Positions 34,465 through 44,190 of a stretch of 64,000 nucleotides of DNA are shown here, piece by piece; positions within the stretch are counted from its first letter, which is position 1, and the number at the start of each line of letters is the position of its first letter. Position numbers and translations under genes: made by a program. The DNA comes from Ruminococcus sp. AM22-13. GTDB taxonomy: Bacteria > Bacillota > Clostridia > Lachnospirales > Lachnospiraceae. The DNA is taken from NCBI RefSeq assembly GCF_003471165.1, contig NZ_QRIL01000004.1, positions 62,001-126,000 on the forward strand, given 5' to 3'. The notes beneath the pieces are model-generated. The model did no database searches. It was not told the origin of the DNA and saw nothing but the letters and a program-made list of their open reading frames with translations.

Positions 34465-34568
34465 CTGCATCGTTTTCTTTTAATATTTACTGTTTGACTG
34501 ATGGGATTCATCTATCGGATATCTCTATAAATTCGCAGATAGACTTCTCAAATATACTATACAACGTA

Positions 34569-35045
34569 TCAATATTCCAGGATATATTCCATCTGTCTTT
34601 CTTTGGTTTTCATACCCATTTTTTCATAGAATTTTTCGGCCGAAACATTTCCTGCCCATACATTCAGTGTCACTTCATAGCAGCCCATTCGCTTTGCTTC
34701 GTTTTTTACATACTCAAACAGACGCTCACCGATATGCTGTCCTCGTGCCTGCTGATCCACACATAGATCATCTATAAAAAGAGACTTAAACGGTACCATA
34801 TTAGTTGAAAAAGGCTGTTCCTGTAATTGGCAAAATGCATATCCCACACAAACATCTTCCTCGTTTACTGCTACATATATGGGTTTTTCTTCTTTTCCTA
34901 ATAGCTCTGTCAATTCGCTTACAGTATATTTTGTGGTACCAGGAATAAAAATATCAGGTCTTATATCCGCATGAATCTGCAATACCTGTCCCAACAGTTC
35001 AATTATTCTTGGAATGTCTTCTTCTTCTGCTTTTCTAATAGTCAT
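34569..35045 (-). CDS. GNAT-family N-acetyltransferase
   Basis: I start at the ATG at 35045 (GGAGGAG upstream), giving 158 residues; the longer frame runs into the hipA remnant. It reads MTIRKAEEEDIPRIIELLGQ and has the acetyl-CoA motif CVDQQARGQHIGERLFEYV (Q-x-x-G-x-G/I variant) and a C-terminal NVSAEKFYEKMGM. It resembles RimI/YhbS-like acetyltransferases; the substrate is unknown. The start overlaps the out-of-frame end of the hipA fragment by 11 bases. Confidence 0.88.
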   Translation of the reverse strand: MTIRKAEEEDIPRIIELLGQVLQIHADIRPDIFIPGTTKYTVSELTELLGKEEKPIYVAVNEEDVCVGYAFCQLQEQPFSTNMVPFKSLFIDDLCVDQQARGQHIGERLFEYVKNEAKRMGCYEVTLNVWAGNVSAEKFYEKMGMKTKERQMEYILEY

Positions 35046-35283
35046 TTTTTCTCCTCCAATTATCCGGCAAACTATCTGCAAATACTCCAAATAATCCGTC
35101 AAAAAAATCTTTTGTCTGTACAAAAACCTGCTTTTTAAGGGGAAGTGAAAACGGACTGATCGGAAAACCATTTTCAATCCATTCTTCACTATATTGAAAC
35201 GCAGCTTTATGGTCAGCTGTCATAGCCAGTGTTCCTACAAGTTTTCCATCATAAAATACCTGTAATGCATTACCTTTCCTCAT
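35035..35283 (-). pseudogene. HipA N-terminal subdomain fragment
   Basis: Residues 6-75 (LQVFYDGKLVGTLAMTADHK, FQYSEEWIENGFPISPFSLP, DGLFGVFADSLPDNW) are the N-terminal subdomain-1 of HipA-type serine/threonine kinases, toxins of HipBA modules. After DNW the frame ends within five codons at the acetyltransferase start, so the whole kinase domain is missing. No hipB-like antitoxin gene is adjacent. The gene is dead as a toxin. Confidence 0.7.
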
Positions 35284-35405
35284 TTATGACCTCCTGAATA
35301 TCTTTATATGGAACATGCCTAAAAGCAGATAATATTTTATTTTTTTATCGTCAGATTTGTGGTATACTTTATGTATTACTTACAGACTTCCGGAAGGAGA
35401 CAGCT

Positions 35406-35984
35406 ATGCAAAATATAATTCCCGATGAAAGATATTCCGTGGCTGACGAGGCCATTTTAGGTGCTTTTTTCAAATTGGTAAAGGAAAAGAAGCCTGACAG
35501 GATTACTGTATCCGACATCACTAAAACAGCAGGTATTGCCAGAAGTACTTTTTATAATCACTATCAGGACGTCCCTTCACTGATCGCTGCAGTTGAGGAT
35601 AAAACAATTCATGACGTTTTTTCCATGATGGAAAACTTCCAGCCCAAAAATGACCGGGATATCTGCAGTTCCTATTTTCTGACTCTGTGCCGGTACACTA
35701 TGGAAAATCCTTTTCTGTCCGGTCTTTTAAGCACACCTCATGGCAATGATCTGTTTGAAAAAATGCTGACTATGCTCCATCATTATGTCACAGAAACTAC
35801 ATCTAATTCCAAGCCTGACAGGCATACAAAGGAAGAAGTTTCCTATGTGATCACCTGTGCCATCGGCAGTACTATCGGAGTTCTCCACAAATGGAGCCGG
35901 GATAATTTTAATCTTGCACCGGAAGTGATCGCTGATATTCTGTCTGAAATTTTTTTATCCGGTATGCTGCCGCTTTTATCCTAA
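35406..35984 (+). CDS. TetR/AcrR-family transcriptional regulator
   Basis: The 192-residue protein has the TetR helix-turn-helix (AILGAFFKLVKEKKPDRITV, SDITKTAGIARSTFYNHYQD) and a helical C-terminal domain. AAGGAG precedes the ATG. It converges on the ligase/carrier/condensation operon, ending 31 bases from the ligase stop. This is consistent with local control, perhaps in response to an acyl-CoA or to the product, although convergent placement gives no direct operator evidence. Confidence 0.88.
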   Translation: MQNIIPDERYSVADEAILGAFFKLVKEKKPDRITVSDITKTAGIARSTFYNHYQDVPSLIAAVEDKTIHDVFSMMENFQPKNDRDICSSYFLTLCRYTMENPFLSGLLSTPHGNDLFEKMLTMLHHYVTETTSNSKPDRHTKEEVSYVITCAIGSTIGVLHKWSRDNFNLAPEVIADILSEIFLSGMLPLLS

Positions 35985-36015
35985 TTCAGGGATCATAATC
36001 ATTGCCCGGTCTTAT

Positions 36016-37560
36016 TTACGCCAGAGGCTCATCAATCAGAACATCCTGCCTCTTAATCTTCTTTGTTGTGTTGCGGATAAACGGATTTTTGCGGATAACC
36101 AGTCCTGTAATGCGACGATAGGTTGGCTGATTTCTGTTATATTCATCCAGAAATGCCTGAAGCTGTGTCTGAATTGCCTCTGTATCCAATGCTTTCGCTT
36201 CCACAACGGCCTGCTCTGGATAGATGCGGGCTGTCAGGCCATTGTTCTCACCTGTCACGATCACTTCACCCACCAGTGGATTCAGAGCCAGCTTATTCTC
36301 AATCTCCTCCGGAGATACATTTTCACCGTTGGACAAGATGATCAGGTTCTTCACACGTCCATTGATAAACAGATAACCGTCTTCATCCATATACCCCTTG
36401 TCACCGGTATGCAGCCAGCCATCCTTTAAAGTCTCTGCAGTCTCATCAGGCATCTGATAATATCCCTTCATTACACTGCTTCCTTTTACCAGAATCTCAC
36501 CGTTTTCAAATCTGATTTCTACATTTTCAAGTGGTTTTCCGATAGAACCCTTTTTATGGTTTTCCGGTGTGTTATTGCTGATAACAGGGGAACATTCTGA
36601 CATTCCATAACCTTCCAGCACTTCAACGCCATATTCTGCAAAACGGTCAATATAATACGGATCCAGATGTGCACCGCCTGTAAAGATAATGCTCAGTTTT
36701 CCGCCAAATACTTTTTCTGCCAGAACTGCCTTCGGGATTGACGGATCAGCAGCAGCCAGTCTCTTATAAATCGTCTCGATCATCATTGGAACCATAAGCA
36801 TAATATTCGGTTTGAAAATACTCATATTTCTTACCATATGAAGCAGGGAATCATTGATGCAAAGAGTTGCACCCAGAGAGAATCCCTTCAGCCAGTCCAT
36901 AACAAGACAGAATGCGTGATGGATCGGAAGCACACTGAGCATGGCAGTTCCCGGTTCTGCCGTAATCTTTACTGCCTCAACATTGGAAGCCAGATTATTC
37001 TGTGTCAACATAACACCCTTGCTCTTTCCTGTTGTTCCGGAAGTGAAGATAATGGTCGCAATATCCTCTGCATCCGGGCAGACAGAATCTGCTGATGCGC
37101 TCTTTCCTGCATTTCGAAGTTCACTAATACCATATACCTTTGCCGGTGCATCTTCTACCTCTTCCTGAAGCATCCACACCTTCTGAAGTTTCGGACAATT
37201 TCCAAGAAATGCATCCAGATATGGTCTAAGCTTCGGACTTAAGAAAAGAGCGGCAGAATCGGAACGGTTAAGCAGGTCGATCAGATCCTCACAGGGAAGC
37301 GCGGCATCCAGAGGTACTGCTGTAGTACATCCGGTGATGATTCCCAGATAGCTTTCCATCCACTCTACAGAACTGGTTCCGATCAGTGCAATGTGCTTTC
37401 CCTCAAAGCCTTCTGCAAGAAGACCTTTTCTGGTGGCAACTGCATTTTCCATCAGTTCGCCATAGCTTCTTTCCATGATTTCCTTTTTATTGAGCCATTT
37501 TACTGCTTTTACTTCGTCAAATTTACGTGCACTTTCTTCTAATATATTTCTGATTAGCAT
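36016..37560 (-). CDS. AMP-dependent acyl/aryl ligase (adenylate-forming enzyme)
   Basis: This 514-residue ANL-superfamily enzyme has the P-loop IIFTSGTTGKSKGVMLTQ (about 171-188), EGYGMSECSPVISNNTPENH, the A8 hinge YLFINGRVKNLIILSNGENV and a C-terminal TTKKIKR, whose Lys should assist adenylation. It activates a carboxylate as the AMP ester and loads CoA or, more likely here, the carrier protein encoded next upstream. The gap to the carrier gene is 103 bases. The sequence resembles long-chain fatty acid ligases, but the substrate is not readable. Confidence 0.88.
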   Translation of the reverse strand: MLIRNILEESARKFDEVKAVKWLNKKEIMERSYGELMENAVATRKGLLAEGFEGKHIALIGTSSVEWMESYLGIITGCTTAVPLDAALPCEDLIDLLNRSDSAALFLSPKLRPYLDAFLGNCPKLQKVWMLQEEVEDAPAKVYGISELRNAGKSASADSVCPDAEDIATIIFTSGTTGKSKGVMLTQNNLASNVEAVKITAEPGTAMLSVLPIHHAFCLVMDWLKGFSLGATLCINDSLLHMVRNMSIFKPNIMLMVPMMIETIYKRLAAADPSIPKAVLAEKVFGGKLSIIFTGGAHLDPYYIDRFAEYGVEVLEGYGMSECSPVISNNTPENHKKGSIGKPLENVEIRFENGEILVKGSSVMKGYYQMPDETAETLKDGWLHTGDKGYMDEDGYLFINGRVKNLIILSNGENVSPEEIENKLALNPLVGEVIVTGENNGLTARIYPEQAVVEAKALDTEAIQTQLQAFLDEYNRNQPTYRRITGLVIRKNPFIRNTTKKIKRQDVLIDEPLA

Positions 37561-37663
37561 ATCTGTCCCCCATTATTTTCTGAACTGTTCAAGTTATGGA
37601 TATCCTGTCAGGTACAAAATATCTTTGATCCTGACATCTTTATAAGTTTTACTTCGAAAAAAA

Positions 37664-37894
37664 TTACTGAAGTTCTTCCAGCAGATTTAAGGCTTCGCCA
37701 AGAGTTGTGATCTTCAACACTTCGCTCTCGTCAAGTTCGAGATCAAAGGTATCCTCAAGTTCACCTAAAAAGGACATAAAATCCAGAGAACTGAAACCCA
37801 GATCCTCGCGGAATCTCATTTCATTATTCATTTCTTCCGGTGCTACCTTGCTATACTGTGCTACAATATTTTTAAATTCCATTTCCTGATTCAT
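37664..37894 (-). CDS. Acyl/peptidyl carrier protein
   Basis: The 76-residue acidic protein has the phosphopantetheine site LGFSSLDFMSFLGELED with Ser36 as attachment point, and the four-helix carrier length. AGGAGG precedes the ATG. It is not the housekeeping AcpP, which sits in fatty-acid operons. Here it lies between a condensation-domain gene and an adenylating ligase, so it probably shuttles the ligase product to the condensation enzyme. Confidence 0.92.
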   Translation of the reverse strand: MNQEMEFKNIVAQYSKVAPEEMNNEMRFREDLGFSSLDFMSFLGELEDTFDLELDESEVLKITTLGEALNLLEELQ

Positions 37895-37920
37895 TGCATT
37901 TCCTCCTGATATTGATTCGG

Positions 37921-39309
37921 TTAAACCAGTTCCATAATTTCGCCGATGCTCATATCCGGCTCTGCGATTCCCTTAAAAAGAATACGCATCATATAATAAT
38001 AAAGCAGCTCCATATCATGTTCCTCCAGATGAGCAGTCTGGTAATGATAGGAGAAGTTCATACCTCCATCTTCTGTATGGGATACGGTCAGATACATCTT
38101 CTTGGTGGCTGCACCGTTTGCAAACCATTTTGCATGCTGACGGATGGTTCCAAGCATTTCATTCTCCACCTTCACAGTCATTGGCTGATAAGTCAGATAA
38201 CAGCTCTCATATCCTGTATGCTCCGGTGTATTGTATCTCTTTCTCATCTCATCCATAATAAGTGCCGGATCATAGTTGCTGTGCATGTATATACGATTCT
38301 GCATATTCTGGATCTCATAAGCAGCAGAAAGGAAATCTGTCTCCGGTGCGATCACTGTTCTGCATGGGAACATGATGGTTCTGCTTCCTCCTGAAGTCCA
38401 CTCATCATGAGTAGAACGTCTGGATATAAAGTTCTGGATAGTGATATCTTCCTGTCCGTTATTTACTTTTGACAGATAAGTACGGATACCAAGCAGAAGA
38501 AGATTTGTCATGGACAGCTGATGGTTCATACAAAAATCAATCAGATTTTTAGTTGGTTCCGGCTCCAGATAATAGTCCTTAACTGCTACAAACAGATCCT
38601 TCATCTCAATGTCAGAAGAACGAAGTTCGGGATTTCCATGACGTTTTCTCGCTTCCTCCAGTACGGACGGTCCCTGAATATCAGAATACAGAGGTTCGCC
38701 CAGTGCATCCAGCTGGTCATCCCAGAATTTCTTATCTTTTGCAAAACGTTTCTCGTTGCCTGCTTTTGCCAGGTCTTTTTTCAGTACTGTCTCAAAATCT
38801 GCCAGTTCCTGCGGATAGGCTGTTCCATATTTATAATAGGTATATAATTGAAACAGATCACCGATCATTACTACCAGACCACAGGAATCAATCAGTCTGT
38901 GATCCATATGTACAAAGAAACCATTATATCCTTCCGGCAGCTTCAACATAGTAAACTCGCACATGGGAATGTCATCACCGTCAAAGGTTTCGTATGCCCA
39001 CTGCTGCATCAGTTCGTCTGCTTTTGCAAGGCTTCCCATTCCTGACAGATCCTTGAATCCGATATCCCTTGGATCCTGTTTTACAAGGTACTGCTGTACA
39101 TTTCCGTCTTTATCAGGCTTTGTAAAACGGATTCTGGTGCATCCGGAACGTTCTGTTTCCATCTGAATGCATTTTTTTAATAATCCAAAATCCAGTTCAG
39201 CCTGTACAGATGCCACAACACTGACACCGGATACCTGCTGTGTACCGTAATCCATGATCCAGTTGTGGTGCATTTTCTGTGCTGCTGTTAAAGGATAGTA
39301 GTTTGTCAT
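37921..39309 (-). CDS. Stand-alone condensation-domain protein (NRPS C-domain/acyltransferase-like)
   Basis: The 462-residue protein has the condensation-domain opening YYPLTAAQKMHHNWIMDYGT. Its core motif is HMDHRLIDS, where His137 and Asp141 match the catalytic HHxxxDG motif but the first His is Asp and the Gly is Ser. NLLLLGIRTYLSKVNNGQED and ISRRSTHDEWTSGG resemble later C-domain motifs. No adenylation or carrier domain is fused. GGAGG precedes the ATG. With the adjacent carrier and ligase it could form an amide or ester between a carrier-bound acyl group and a free acceptor. Confidence 0.78.
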   Translation of the reverse strand: MTNYYPLTAAQKMHHNWIMDYGTQQVSGVSVVASVQAELDFGLLKKCIQMETERSGCTRIRFTKPDKDGNVQQYLVKQDPRDIGFKDLSGMGSLAKADELMQQWAYETFDGDDIPMCEFTMLKLPEGYNGFFVHMDHRLIDSCGLVVMIGDLFQLYTYYKYGTAYPQELADFETVLKKDLAKAGNEKRFAKDKKFWDDQLDALGEPLYSDIQGPSVLEEARKRHGNPELRSSDIEMKDLFVAVKDYYLEPEPTKNLIDFCMNHQLSMTNLLLLGIRTYLSKVNNGQEDITIQNFISRRSTHDEWTSGGSRTIMFPCRTVIAPETDFLSAAYEIQNMQNRIYMHSNYDPALIMDEMRKRYNTPEHTGYESCYLTYQPMTVKVENEMLGTIRQHAKWFANGAATKKMYLTVSHTEDGGMNFSYHYQTAHLEEHDMELLYYYMMRILFKGIAEPDMSIGEIMELV

Positions 39310-39510
39310 ACTTTATTTAACCTCCATCGCCCGGTTTCTCTTTTCCCGGATACAAAAACATTACATATTTTTTCAGTAGCTTACCGTTAGTTCAAAAACG
39401 ATGTACTGACAGCTACAACATTACTTTTTTTATTACGCAACAAAAAATAGCACAGATTTTTTCCAAATACCAGTACTCTCAGGACTTAATGAACACTTTA
39501 CATAAAATTG

Positions 39511-39558
39511 ACCGGGACTTATCATACATTTAACAAAACGTATCTGATAAGTCCCGGT
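39511..39558. terminator. Hairpin between the hydrolase and condensation-domain genes
   Basis: ACCGGGACTTATCA pairs with TGATAAGTCCCGGT around a 20-base loop, 50 bases after the hydrolase stop. The following T tract on the minus strand is weak (TCAATTTTA), so termination is likely but moderate. Confidence 0.6.
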
Positions 39559-39608
39559 CGGGGATTATTGTCATTCGTAATCACCTTTGGCGGTGGAAAA
39601 CAGTCACA

Positions 39609-40595
39609 TTATTTTTCAGAATTACTACCATCATATTTCTCAAAAAACTCCATCACTGTACACTGATACAGTTCCGGATCTGCATAGGCACTGCACAGAT
39701 GCCTTGCTTCCGGTACAATGACCAGTTCTTTTGGTGCTTTGCACAGCATATAGTTCTGAAATGAATTATTCGGATACACATAGGTATCTTTCTCTCCATG
39801 AAAGAAAAGGACAGGTCTTGTATTCCTTTTCATAGCTTCTGTGGTATCTGCATCTTTCATACGAAATCCTGCCACAAAATGGCACAGCCAGTCCATTTCC
39901 TTCAAAAGCAAAGGGATATAATGCAGATGAAACCAGTTGTCAGCCATATCCCGCATCTGTCTTTCCATAGACTGGAATCCACAGTCTGCGATCAGTCCCT
40001 TCACTTCTGGCGGAAGCCAGTAGCCGGATGCCATCAATACAGCAGATGCCCCCATAGACTGTCCATACAGATAGATTGGAAGCTTCTCCTTATTTCTCTC
40101 GGACACATAAATTGCCCACCGCTGTACATCCCATTTTTCCTTTGCTCCAAAGGTGATATATTTTCCTTCACTTTCTCCGCAGCAGCGCTGTTCCATAAAT
40201 AAAAGATTGCACTGGCGCTCGTGGAGATATTTTGCCATAAATGACAGGGAACCAAATCTGCTGCCCCGATAGCCATGGCTTAATATGACAAATCTCTTTG
40301 CATTCTCTGCAGGCAGATAGAATCCATGGAGTTTTAATCCATCCACACTCCGGATATAGCAGTCCTGCATCTTCTGAGCCTCGCACCATGCCCTGCTCTC
40401 CTCATATTCCTTTGCATATCCGTTTCTGGGATGATTATCCCGTATATGGGATAATTCAAACCATTTCTTTCTTTCCTTTTTCCTTCCCCCTCTTTTGCAA
40501 CAGACCACCATGTTAAAAAAGCGCCAGCCAATCTCCATAATCCCTGAGAAAAAAAGTAATACTACTGCTGACAACTTACAAATTTTTTTCTTCAT
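39609..40595 (-). CDS. Membrane-anchored alpha/beta hydrolase
   Basis: The 328-residue protein begins with one membrane helix (LSAVVLLFFSGIMEIGWRFF) and a basic patch. An alpha/beta hydrolase domain follows, with oxyanion HGYRGSRFGS, nucleophile elbow YGQSMGASAV, Asp in HGEKDTYV and His in PEARHLCSAY. It belongs to the YqkD/BAAT-like serine hydrolases with unknown ester or amide substrates. The start lies one base after the stop of the GGDEF/EAL gene, with no good site of its own, so it depends on translational coupling. Confidence 0.87.
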   Translation of the reverse strand: MKKKICKLSAVVLLFFSGIMEIGWRFFNMVVCCKRGGRKKERKKWFELSHIRDNHPRNGYAKEYEESRAWCEAQKMQDCYIRSVDGLKLHGFYLPAENAKRFVILSHGYRGSRFGSLSFMAKYLHERQCNLLFMEQRCCGESEGKYITFGAKEKWDVQRWAIYVSERNKEKLPIYLYGQSMGASAVLMASGYWLPPEVKGLIADCGFQSMERQMRDMADNWFHLHYIPLLLKEMDWLCHFVAGFRMKDADTTEAMKRNTRPVLFFHGEKDTYVYPNNSFQNYMLCKAPKELVIVPEARHLCSAYADPELYQCTVMEFFEKYDGSNSEK

Positions 40596-40596
40596 C

Positions 40597-43500
40597 TCAT
40601 TTTCTTTCTATAAATTTTGTCATAAACTCTTCATATCCACAAGGTTTTCCCCAAAAATATCCCTGGGTGAATTCCGGGCGCAGCTTTCGGATTTTGAGCC
40701 ATTCCTGAGCATTTTCCACGCCTTCGATACAAATCTTCATATCCAGATTATGGGTCATGGTACAAAACTGATTCAGCAGATAATATTCCTGTTTATCTGC
40801 AACTGCTTTGGCAGTGAAAGAGCGGTCGATCTTAATGATCTCCGGTTTCAGTTCGCTGAGATAATGGAAATTCGAGTATCCGGTTCCAAAGTCATCCAAT
40901 GCAAGACTGATTCCCATCCGCTTCAGTTCTGTGAGAAAATGCTTCTCATTTATATTTTGTTCCAGAAGGTCACTCTCTGTCAATTCCACGATCAAGGCTT
41001 CCAACGGCAGCCCGGCTCTTTTCATTTCCCCACTGATATCCTGGATCACATCAGACTTGGATGCCTGAACCTGAGAAATATTAATACTTACTCTGAACTC
41101 TGGAATTACTTTCCTGATTTCACTGCATTTTCCCATAACCTCCCTCATCATCCATCGGCCAGCAGGAATAATAAGTCCTGTTTCTTCCAGAATCGGAATA
41201 AACTCTGCCGGTGAAACCATTCCAAATTTTTCAGAAGTAAAACGCATTAAAGCTTCTGCTCCATAAGGCACCTTTTTATCTTCAGCAAATACAGGCTGAT
41301 AAAAAGCCCTAAAGCCTCGGAAGCCATTGTTCACAGCTTCTCTCAGTTCCTGGGTAATCTCCCTCTTCCGAAGAAATCTTCTGTAGGTTTCCTCATTAAA
41401 TATATAGCAACGGTTTCTTCCCAGCTTCTTCGCTTCATTCAAAGCGAAATCTGTCAGCTTCAGGGCTTCTGAATACTGATTCCCCTTTAATGCCGCAAAT
41501 GGCACAATTCCTCCTGAAACCGTATATATGACCTTAAACTCATTAGATTCAATGAATCTGTCTATTTCATTTCTCACTTTATCATAAAGTTTATCTGCAT
41601 CCTTCACCTCGTCAGAAGAAACATCCAGAATCAGAAATTCATCTGCCACAAGCTTGTACACTTTCTGTGCTTCTGATATGCAGCCGGAAATACAATCTGC
41701 TGTTTTTCTAAGTACAAAATCACCGTACTCCTGTCCGAAGTTATCATTGATTTCCTTAAAATGATCGATTCCTATACGAAGCAGATATCCTGTTTCCAAA
41801 GGAGTATCCTGTTGATCCATATACTGCCTGAATCCTGTCTCTCCTAATAACCCGCTTACATTATCTGCCTTCTGTCTTTCTCCAATCTCATTGATACAGC
41901 CGATCATATAAAGAGGTTTCGTATTATCATCCCGGACCAGATATCCTTTGCAATGAATCCAGACCGGCATTTTTTTCAGATCCAGCCATCGATATTCCAT
42001 ACTATGGATACAACGGTCTGTTTTAAGAAGATCATCAAATTCCTCTTTCAGTTTTTCATAATCAGGTTCATATACAAATTCTTTATGGTTTGAAATCACA
42101 TTATGAAAACTATTTTTCGGAATACAAAAACGGTCAAGAGCCTGGTTTGCTATGTAATAAAAATCTGTCCGGAAATCAATCACATACGGGTAACTATCTG
42201 TAGTTGGACTCAGAAGATCGATCACGCTGCAAAGTTCATCCACTGACATACTCTGATACTTTTTCTCCTGCAGGATCACCTCATCTGTGATCTCCTCTGT
42301 GGAATGCTTTTCCATGCGGGAAAGCAAGTGACTCGGATCAGTTGACCCCGCAATCTTCTTCCTGCGCTTCTGACGGTACAGCATGGTATCGCTTCGTCTT
42401 ACAATATCTTTAAAATCAAAATCTATATCCTGCTGATAATAAGCGTATCCTGCTGATACACTAAACGGATACTCCAGCTTGTGTGTTTCTACGGTTTTCT
42501 TCAAAATCAGCTCCAGTGTCTTCAGCCGTTCCGGAATCATATCTTTCTCATCGCTGTGATATACATATGCAAACTCATCGCCGCCAATTCTAAAACAGTT
42601 CTTTACATTCTGAAATGCCTGACTGATACACTGATAACACAGCTTCAGTGCCTCGTCTCCCTTTTCATGTCCAAAATTATCATTGATTACTTTCAGATTA
42701 TCCAGATCAAAAAGCACTACACCTGTGGTGCGCAGTTTAATTTCACCTTCATCCAGATATTTCACCATATCCTCGTAAGCATTTCGGTTCATAGCCTCTG
42801 TGAGCATATCCATATTGGCTATTTTCTGCAGATAGATCACCTTTTGTTTCTGGATATATTGATCGTAATATTGAGAAACCTGGATCCAGATCAGCATAAT
42901 GATAAACAGCATGGTTCCTGTAGAAAGCAAAATGGATGTCTGTTGAAATCTTCTTAAATAATAAAGAAACATTTCTGCCATTGCAAATCCCATGGCTACG
43001 TACATAGGATACTGGAATTTTTGGGCTACATCGTTTCCTGCTTTTCTGGCTTCGTAAAGAATGATCACAACTGTGTAAACCGCATTTGCAACCATAATAA
43101 CATGAGTTACAGAAAGTAACCGGAACATATCAATAATTCCTGTACACTGAAGCAAAACATCGACTGCCATATTTGCAAGATAAAGAATGGAAAAAATCAA
43201 TGCTCCTTTATGGTACTTGCTTTTACAGATATCATATAACAGGAAATTAAATGGCACCGGGAAAAGAAAAAGTGAAAAATAATCCACAAAATATAAGGTT
43301 CTTCCATCCGGGATCAAAAACTGCAGAAAGCCACATTGTACCAGTGTCCATACTGCGACCAGCAATGAGAAAAATCCAAGGTTTAAAAAAATCTCCATTT
43401 TCGCTTCTGTCTTGTCGCTTCTTTTTCTTTGCGCTGCTCCACAATAGAGAATCAGGCAGATAACAGCGGCAAACAAAATTCCACAGCTGATTACCAGATT

Positions 43501-43974
43501 TCCGAGACTGTCTGTTAATATTTTCAGAATACAATCGCCTCGTGTTCCGTATACAAGACTGACTTTATTTCCATAATAGCCCTCATATACCGGAATAATT
43601 CTGACCTCCAGGCTTTTACCTGCACTGTCTCCCGGAATATCCACAATATGCCAGCAGCTTCCCGGTGACTTAATAAAGCCCGGGACATCCGCTTCATTTC
43701 CGTATTCGTATATTTTTTCTCCATCCAGCCAAACTTCTGCAATGGTGTGGGTGGTTTTAAATAAAATCGATCTGGGGATATCGAAGTCTTCAGGCAGAGC
43801 AATATTCTCTGATTTGATTTCTCCTTCTTCCAGTTCTTTTGTTTCGCACTGGATCGTATTATCCCAGAACAATTTTTCCCTGGTCGTACTCTGGCTGAAA
43901 ATCCAACCTGAAAAACAGATGGCAAACAGCCCAAACACGAACATAGTAATCCATAATCTTTTTTCTATTTTCAT
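40597..43974 (-). CDS. Membrane c-di-GMP enzyme: 7TM sensor, GGDEF, second GGDEF-like, EAL
   Basis: Starting at 43974 (AAGGAGAG upstream) it encodes 1125 residues. Order: signal/membrane helix (~5-25); an extracytoplasmic beta-rich domain (~35-150); seven helices (~155-375) in the 7TMR-DISM style; a GGDEF domain with intact FRIGGDEFAYV; a PAS-like segment (YVIDFRTDFYYIANQALDRF); a second GGDEF fold with KLVADEF in place of GGDEF; then an EAL domain with EALMRF, DDFGTGYSN and KIDRSF intact. Both synthesis and hydrolysis of cyclic di-GMP are chemically possible, with the degenerate domain perhaps regulatory. The signal is probably an extracellular ligand. Confidence 0.92.
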   Translation of the reverse strand: MKIEKRLWITMFVFGLFAICFSGWIFSQSTTREKLFWDNTIQCETKELEEGEIKSENIALPEDFDIPRSILFKTTHTIAEVWLDGEKIYEYGNEADVPGFIKSPGSCWHIVDIPGDSAGKSLEVRIIPVYEGYYGNKVSLVYGTRGDCILKILTDSLGNLVISCGILFAAVICLILYCGAAQRKRSDKTEAKMEIFLNLGFFSLLVAVWTLVQCGFLQFLIPDGRTLYFVDYFSLFLFPVPFNFLLYDICKSKYHKGALIFSILYLANMAVDVLLQCTGIIDMFRLLSVTHVIMVANAVYTVVIILYEARKAGNDVAQKFQYPMYVAMGFAMAEMFLYYLRRFQQTSILLSTGTMLFIIMLIWIQVSQYYDQYIQKQKVIYLQKIANMDMLTEAMNRNAYEDMVKYLDEGEIKLRTTGVVLFDLDNLKVINDNFGHEKGDEALKLCYQCISQAFQNVKNCFRIGGDEFAYVYHSDEKDMIPERLKTLELILKKTVETHKLEYPFSVSAGYAYYQQDIDFDFKDIVRRSDTMLYRQKRRKKIAGSTDPSHLLSRMEKHSTEEITDEVILQEKKYQSMSVDELCSVIDLLSPTTDSYPYVIDFRTDFYYIANQALDRFCIPKNSFHNVISNHKEFVYEPDYEKLKEEFDDLLKTDRCIHSMEYRWLDLKKMPVWIHCKGYLVRDDNTKPLYMIGCINEIGERQKADNVSGLLGETGFRQYMDQQDTPLETGYLLRIGIDHFKEINDNFGQEYGDFVLRKTADCISGCISEAQKVYKLVADEFLILDVSSDEVKDADKLYDKVRNEIDRFIESNEFKVIYTVSGGIVPFAALKGNQYSEALKLTDFALNEAKKLGRNRCYIFNEETYRRFLRKREITQELREAVNNGFRGFRAFYQPVFAEDKKVPYGAEALMRFTSEKFGMVSPAEFIPILEETGLIIPAGRWMMREVMGKCSEIRKVIPEFRVSINISQVQASKSDVIQDISGEMKRAGLPLEALIVELTESDLLEQNINEKHFLTELKRMGISLALDDFGTGYSNFHYLSELKPEIIKIDRSFTAKAVADKQEYYLLNQFCTMTHNLDMKICIEGVENAQEWLKIRKLRPEFTQGYFWGKPCGYEEFMTKFIERK

Positions 43975-44190
43975 AGTCTCTCCTTTAGAGTGTATGTCAA
44001 GCGGATATTCATAAAACACACCTGATTGCTATGGTTATTTTGTATTTCATTTGTATTCTGTTTTTTCATACTTCATATTATCCTCAATTTATTAACAATA
44101 TACTGCTTCACTGTATTTCATCTTTATCATTGTATCACAGATTTCTGAATAAATGTTAGTGCTTTTAACACTTTCTTTGTTATAAAACCA

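Noticed and set aside
34186..34470. Minus-strand frame of 94 codons over the IS relic and terminator
   Set aside because: It runs through a terminator hairpin and an insertion-sequence end, so coding is implausible.
40495..41214. 239-codon plus-strand frame opposite the EAL domain
   Set aside because: Antisense shadow of an intact conserved domain, without start signals.
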